Assembly (NCBI GenBank): GCA_964534135.1
Contig: CAZHQC010000114.1
Span: 1 to 7,262 of the forward strand
Reading direction: 5' to 3'
Length of the DNA stretch: 7,262 nt
Source of the DNA: JAKLQJ01 sp964534135
GTDB taxonomy: Bacteria; Elusimicrobiota; Elusimicrobia; Elusimicrobiales; UBA9959
In this document: piece after piece, positions 5,813 to 7,262 of the stretch
Layout of the letters: each line of letters starts with the position of its first letter
Numbering within the stretch: position 1 is the stretch's first letter
Position numbers and translations under genes: made by a program
Notes under the pieces: model-generated
The model's input: the letters and a program-made list of their open reading frames with translations, nothing else
What the model was told of the DNA's origin: nothing
Database searches by the model: none

Positions 5813-6739
5813 ATGCGGATAAAAAAAATATTATTAATTGCGGTCACTCTTATTATCGCGTTTTCATTATTTTGGTTTTTTGTAAGGAAAACCAAGGTAA
5901 AAGCCGATTACACTCCGGAATATTCGTCCCAGCCCCATGCGCTATCTAAAGTATATTTTTTTGCCGTGCATCCTCTTCATAATCCCAAACGGCTTTTTAA
6001 GGTTTATCAGCCTCTTATGGCTTATCTCAATTTTCATACCGACATTAAAATTAAATTGATTGCTTCCAGAAATTATGCCGCTTATGATAAACGCCTTTTT
6101 AACGGCGAGTTTCATTTCGCTCTTCCAAATCCCTATCAAACTGTTGAAGCCGCCAAGCATGGTTATCGTATTTTCGGCAAGATGGGAGATGACAAAAATT
6201 TTAGAGGAATTATTCTGGCGCGCAAAGACAGCGGTATTGAAAGAGTTGAGGATTTAAAGGGGAAATCCGTCAGCTACCCCGCTCCCACGGCTTTAGCCGC
6301 CACGATGATGCCGCAATGGTATCTTTATAGCCATGGCCTTGATATTAAACGGGATATTAAAAATCTTTATGTCGGAAGTCAGGAATCTTCAATAATGAAT
6401 GTATATCTTGGCCAAACGGCGGCAGGCGCAACTTGGCCTCCTCCCTGGCAGGCTTTTGCCAAAGAAAGGCCTGATATTGCCAAGGCCCTTGTGGTTAAAT
6501 GGCAGACGGATTTTTTGCCCAATAATGGTTTGGTCGTTAGAAAAGATGTGCCCGCCGAAGTGGTGGAGAGCGTCAGTAAGTTGCTTTTCAATCTTCATAC
6601 CAATGTCAAAGGGCGAAAAATTCTTGAAGCTATGGAGCTAAGCCGGTTTGAAGCGGCCAATGATTCAACTTATCAATCCGTGCGTGATTTTTTAAAGCGT
6701 TTTGAAAAAGAAATAAGGCCTATCAGGGAGAATAAATGA
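5813..6739 (+). CDS. PhnD-like periplasmic solute-binding protein, membrane-anchored
   Basis: This 308-residue protein is of the phosphate/phosphite/phosphonate-binding (PhnD-type) family. It has a charged start (MRIKK) and a hydrophobic helix at about 6-24. No clear signal-peptidase site or lipobox follows, so it may stay anchored with the binding domain outside the cytoplasm. Family features seen are the early FAVHPLHNPKRLFKVYQPLMAYL stretch, LPNPY at 104-108, VEDLKGKSVSYPAPT at about 145-159, and an aromatic/proline patch TWPPPW at 207-212. The ligand cannot be read from sequence, and many family members bind things other than phosphonates. No permease or ATPase gene is present nearby. Its stop overlaps the start of a membrane sensor gene (ATGA at 6736-6739), which suggests the two proteins are made together and that this one feeds ligand information to the sensor. 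The start is the only in-frame ATG near the signal helix. GGGAG at 5793-5797 lies 15 bases upstream, farther than usual, so translation may be modest or depend on the upstream gene. Confidence 0.85.
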   Translation: MRIKKILLIAVTLIIAFSLFWFFVRKTKVKADYTPEYSSQPHALSKVYFFAVHPLHNPKRLFKVYQPLMAYLNFHTDIKIKLIASRNYAAYDKRLFNGEFHFALPNPYQTVEAAKHGYRIFGKMGDDKNFRGIILARKDSGIERVEDLKGKSVSYPAPTALAATMMPQWYLYSHGLDIKRDIKNLYVGSQESSIMNVYLGQTAAGATWPPPWQAFAKERPDIAKALVVKWQTDFLPNNGLVVRKDVPAEVVESVSKLLFNLHTNVKGRKILEAMELSRFEAANDSTYQSVRDFLKRFEKEIRPIRENK

Positions 6740-7262
6740 TTGTCTGGTTAAAAAAACAATGGTCGATGTCGATTCGCCATCAGTTAATTATTTCGATTGC
6801 TTTGTTATTCGGCCTTATAAGTACTGTCTTTGTAGGCGTTTTGGTTAATCGCCAGGAAAGATTTTTAGATAGGCAGATTGAGCAACACTCTGTTGGCCTT
6901 GCCAAAATTTTGGCGGCCAATAGCGTCACATGGGTTCTCACTCACGATTTTATAGGACTGGAAGAGGTTATCAATTCATTAAAGTATCAGCATGATTTAA
7001 GGTATGTTATGGTAATCGATACCGAAGGAAAGATTATGGGCCATATTAATCATGATAAAGTCGGCCAATATTTTACGGATGCAATCAGCTTAGGTTTATT
7101 ATCAGCATCCAAGGAAACTCATATTTTGGTTCAAACACCGAGAATTATTGATATTGCCGAGCCAATTTTATATGAAGGGCAGATGCTGGGCTGGGCGCGT
7201 CTAAGCTTAAGTAAAGAAGAAAAGATCCAAGGGGTTAAGGACGTTATAAATAATGGCCTTGT
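6736..7262 (+). CDS. Membrane sensor protein, likely histidine kinase (N-terminal part)
   Basis: The gene runs off the window; 175 codons are visible. The start ATG overlaps the preceding stop (ATGA), and CAGGGAG at 6724-6730 gives a good ribosome site with a 5-base spacer. A short cytoplasmic lead (MIVWLKKQWSMSIRHQ) precedes one membrane helix at about 16-38. From about 39 the chain looks extracytoplasmic: a helical stretch with EEVINSLKYQHDLRYVMVIDTEGKIMGHI, then a later IAEPILYEGQMLGWARLSLS. This is the pattern of Cache/PDC-like sensory domains in membrane kinases and cyclases. The second membrane helix, HAMP and output domains would lie beyond the window. A histidine kinase is the likeliest product given the neighbours, but a diguanylate cyclase or chemoreceptor has the same front end. 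Coupling to the PhnD-like protein suggests it senses that protein's ligand-bound state. Confidence 0.75.
   Translation, partial: MIVWLKKQWSMSIRHQLIISIALLFGLISTVFVGVLVNRQERFLDRQIEQHSVGLAKILAANSVTWVLTHDFIGLEEVINSLKYQHDLRYVMVIDTEGKIMGHINHDKVGQYFTDAISLGLLSASKETHILVQTPRIIDIAEPILYEGQMLGWARLSLSKEEKIQGVKDVINNGL

Noticed and set aside
6399..6641. An 80-codon + strand frame inside the binding-protein gene
   Set aside because: It overlaps a conserved PhnD-like region in another frame and has no family features of its own.

Overview
The window carries signal-transduction genes, all on the + strand, from an AT-rich bacterium. Two long hybrid histidine kinases, a membrane-anchored PhnD-type solute-binding protein and a kinase-like membrane sensor lie close together. 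This style is common in environmental Gram-negative lineages such as Desulfobacterota, Elusimicrobiota and Omnitrophota. That placement is inference from gene style only; no taxonomic marker gene is present.

Left block (1-2487) looks damaged. A hybrid kinase (receiver-GAF-HisKA-HATPase-receiver) is readable from 68 to 1984. Its first receiver domain is cut at the front, and the missing front half seems to be scattered over other reading frames in bases 1-67. Twenty-two bases later comes a ParA-type ATPase gene (2007-2487). It is frameshifted just after its Walker A motif and stops well short of the usual length.

Middle block (2488-3169) has no gene. It starts with AT-rich sequence holding a small palindrome, an AT run and a terminator-like inverted repeat. 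It then holds a compact non-coding element at 2629-3102. The element has 15-bp perfect terminal inverted repeats that begin with CTAG and degenerate inward to about 30 bp. Inside are several short hairpins and two tandem 96-bp units. Base changes between the units are paired so that two stems are kept. This is best read as a MITE-like mobile element with a selected secondary structure, and it is the most unusual part of the window.

Right block (3170-7262) looks intact and operon-like. A PocR-PAS-PAS-HisKA-HATPase-receiver hybrid kinase (3170-5764) is followed after 48 bp by a PhnD-like solute-binding protein (5813-6739). The start codon of a membrane sensor protein (6736 to beyond the window) overlaps the stop of the binding-protein gene in an ATGA junction. 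No transporter permease or ATPase gene is visible. The binding protein is therefore more likely an extracytoplasmic sensing partner for the downstream membrane sensor than part of an uptake system. The PocR kinase may act in the same pathway.
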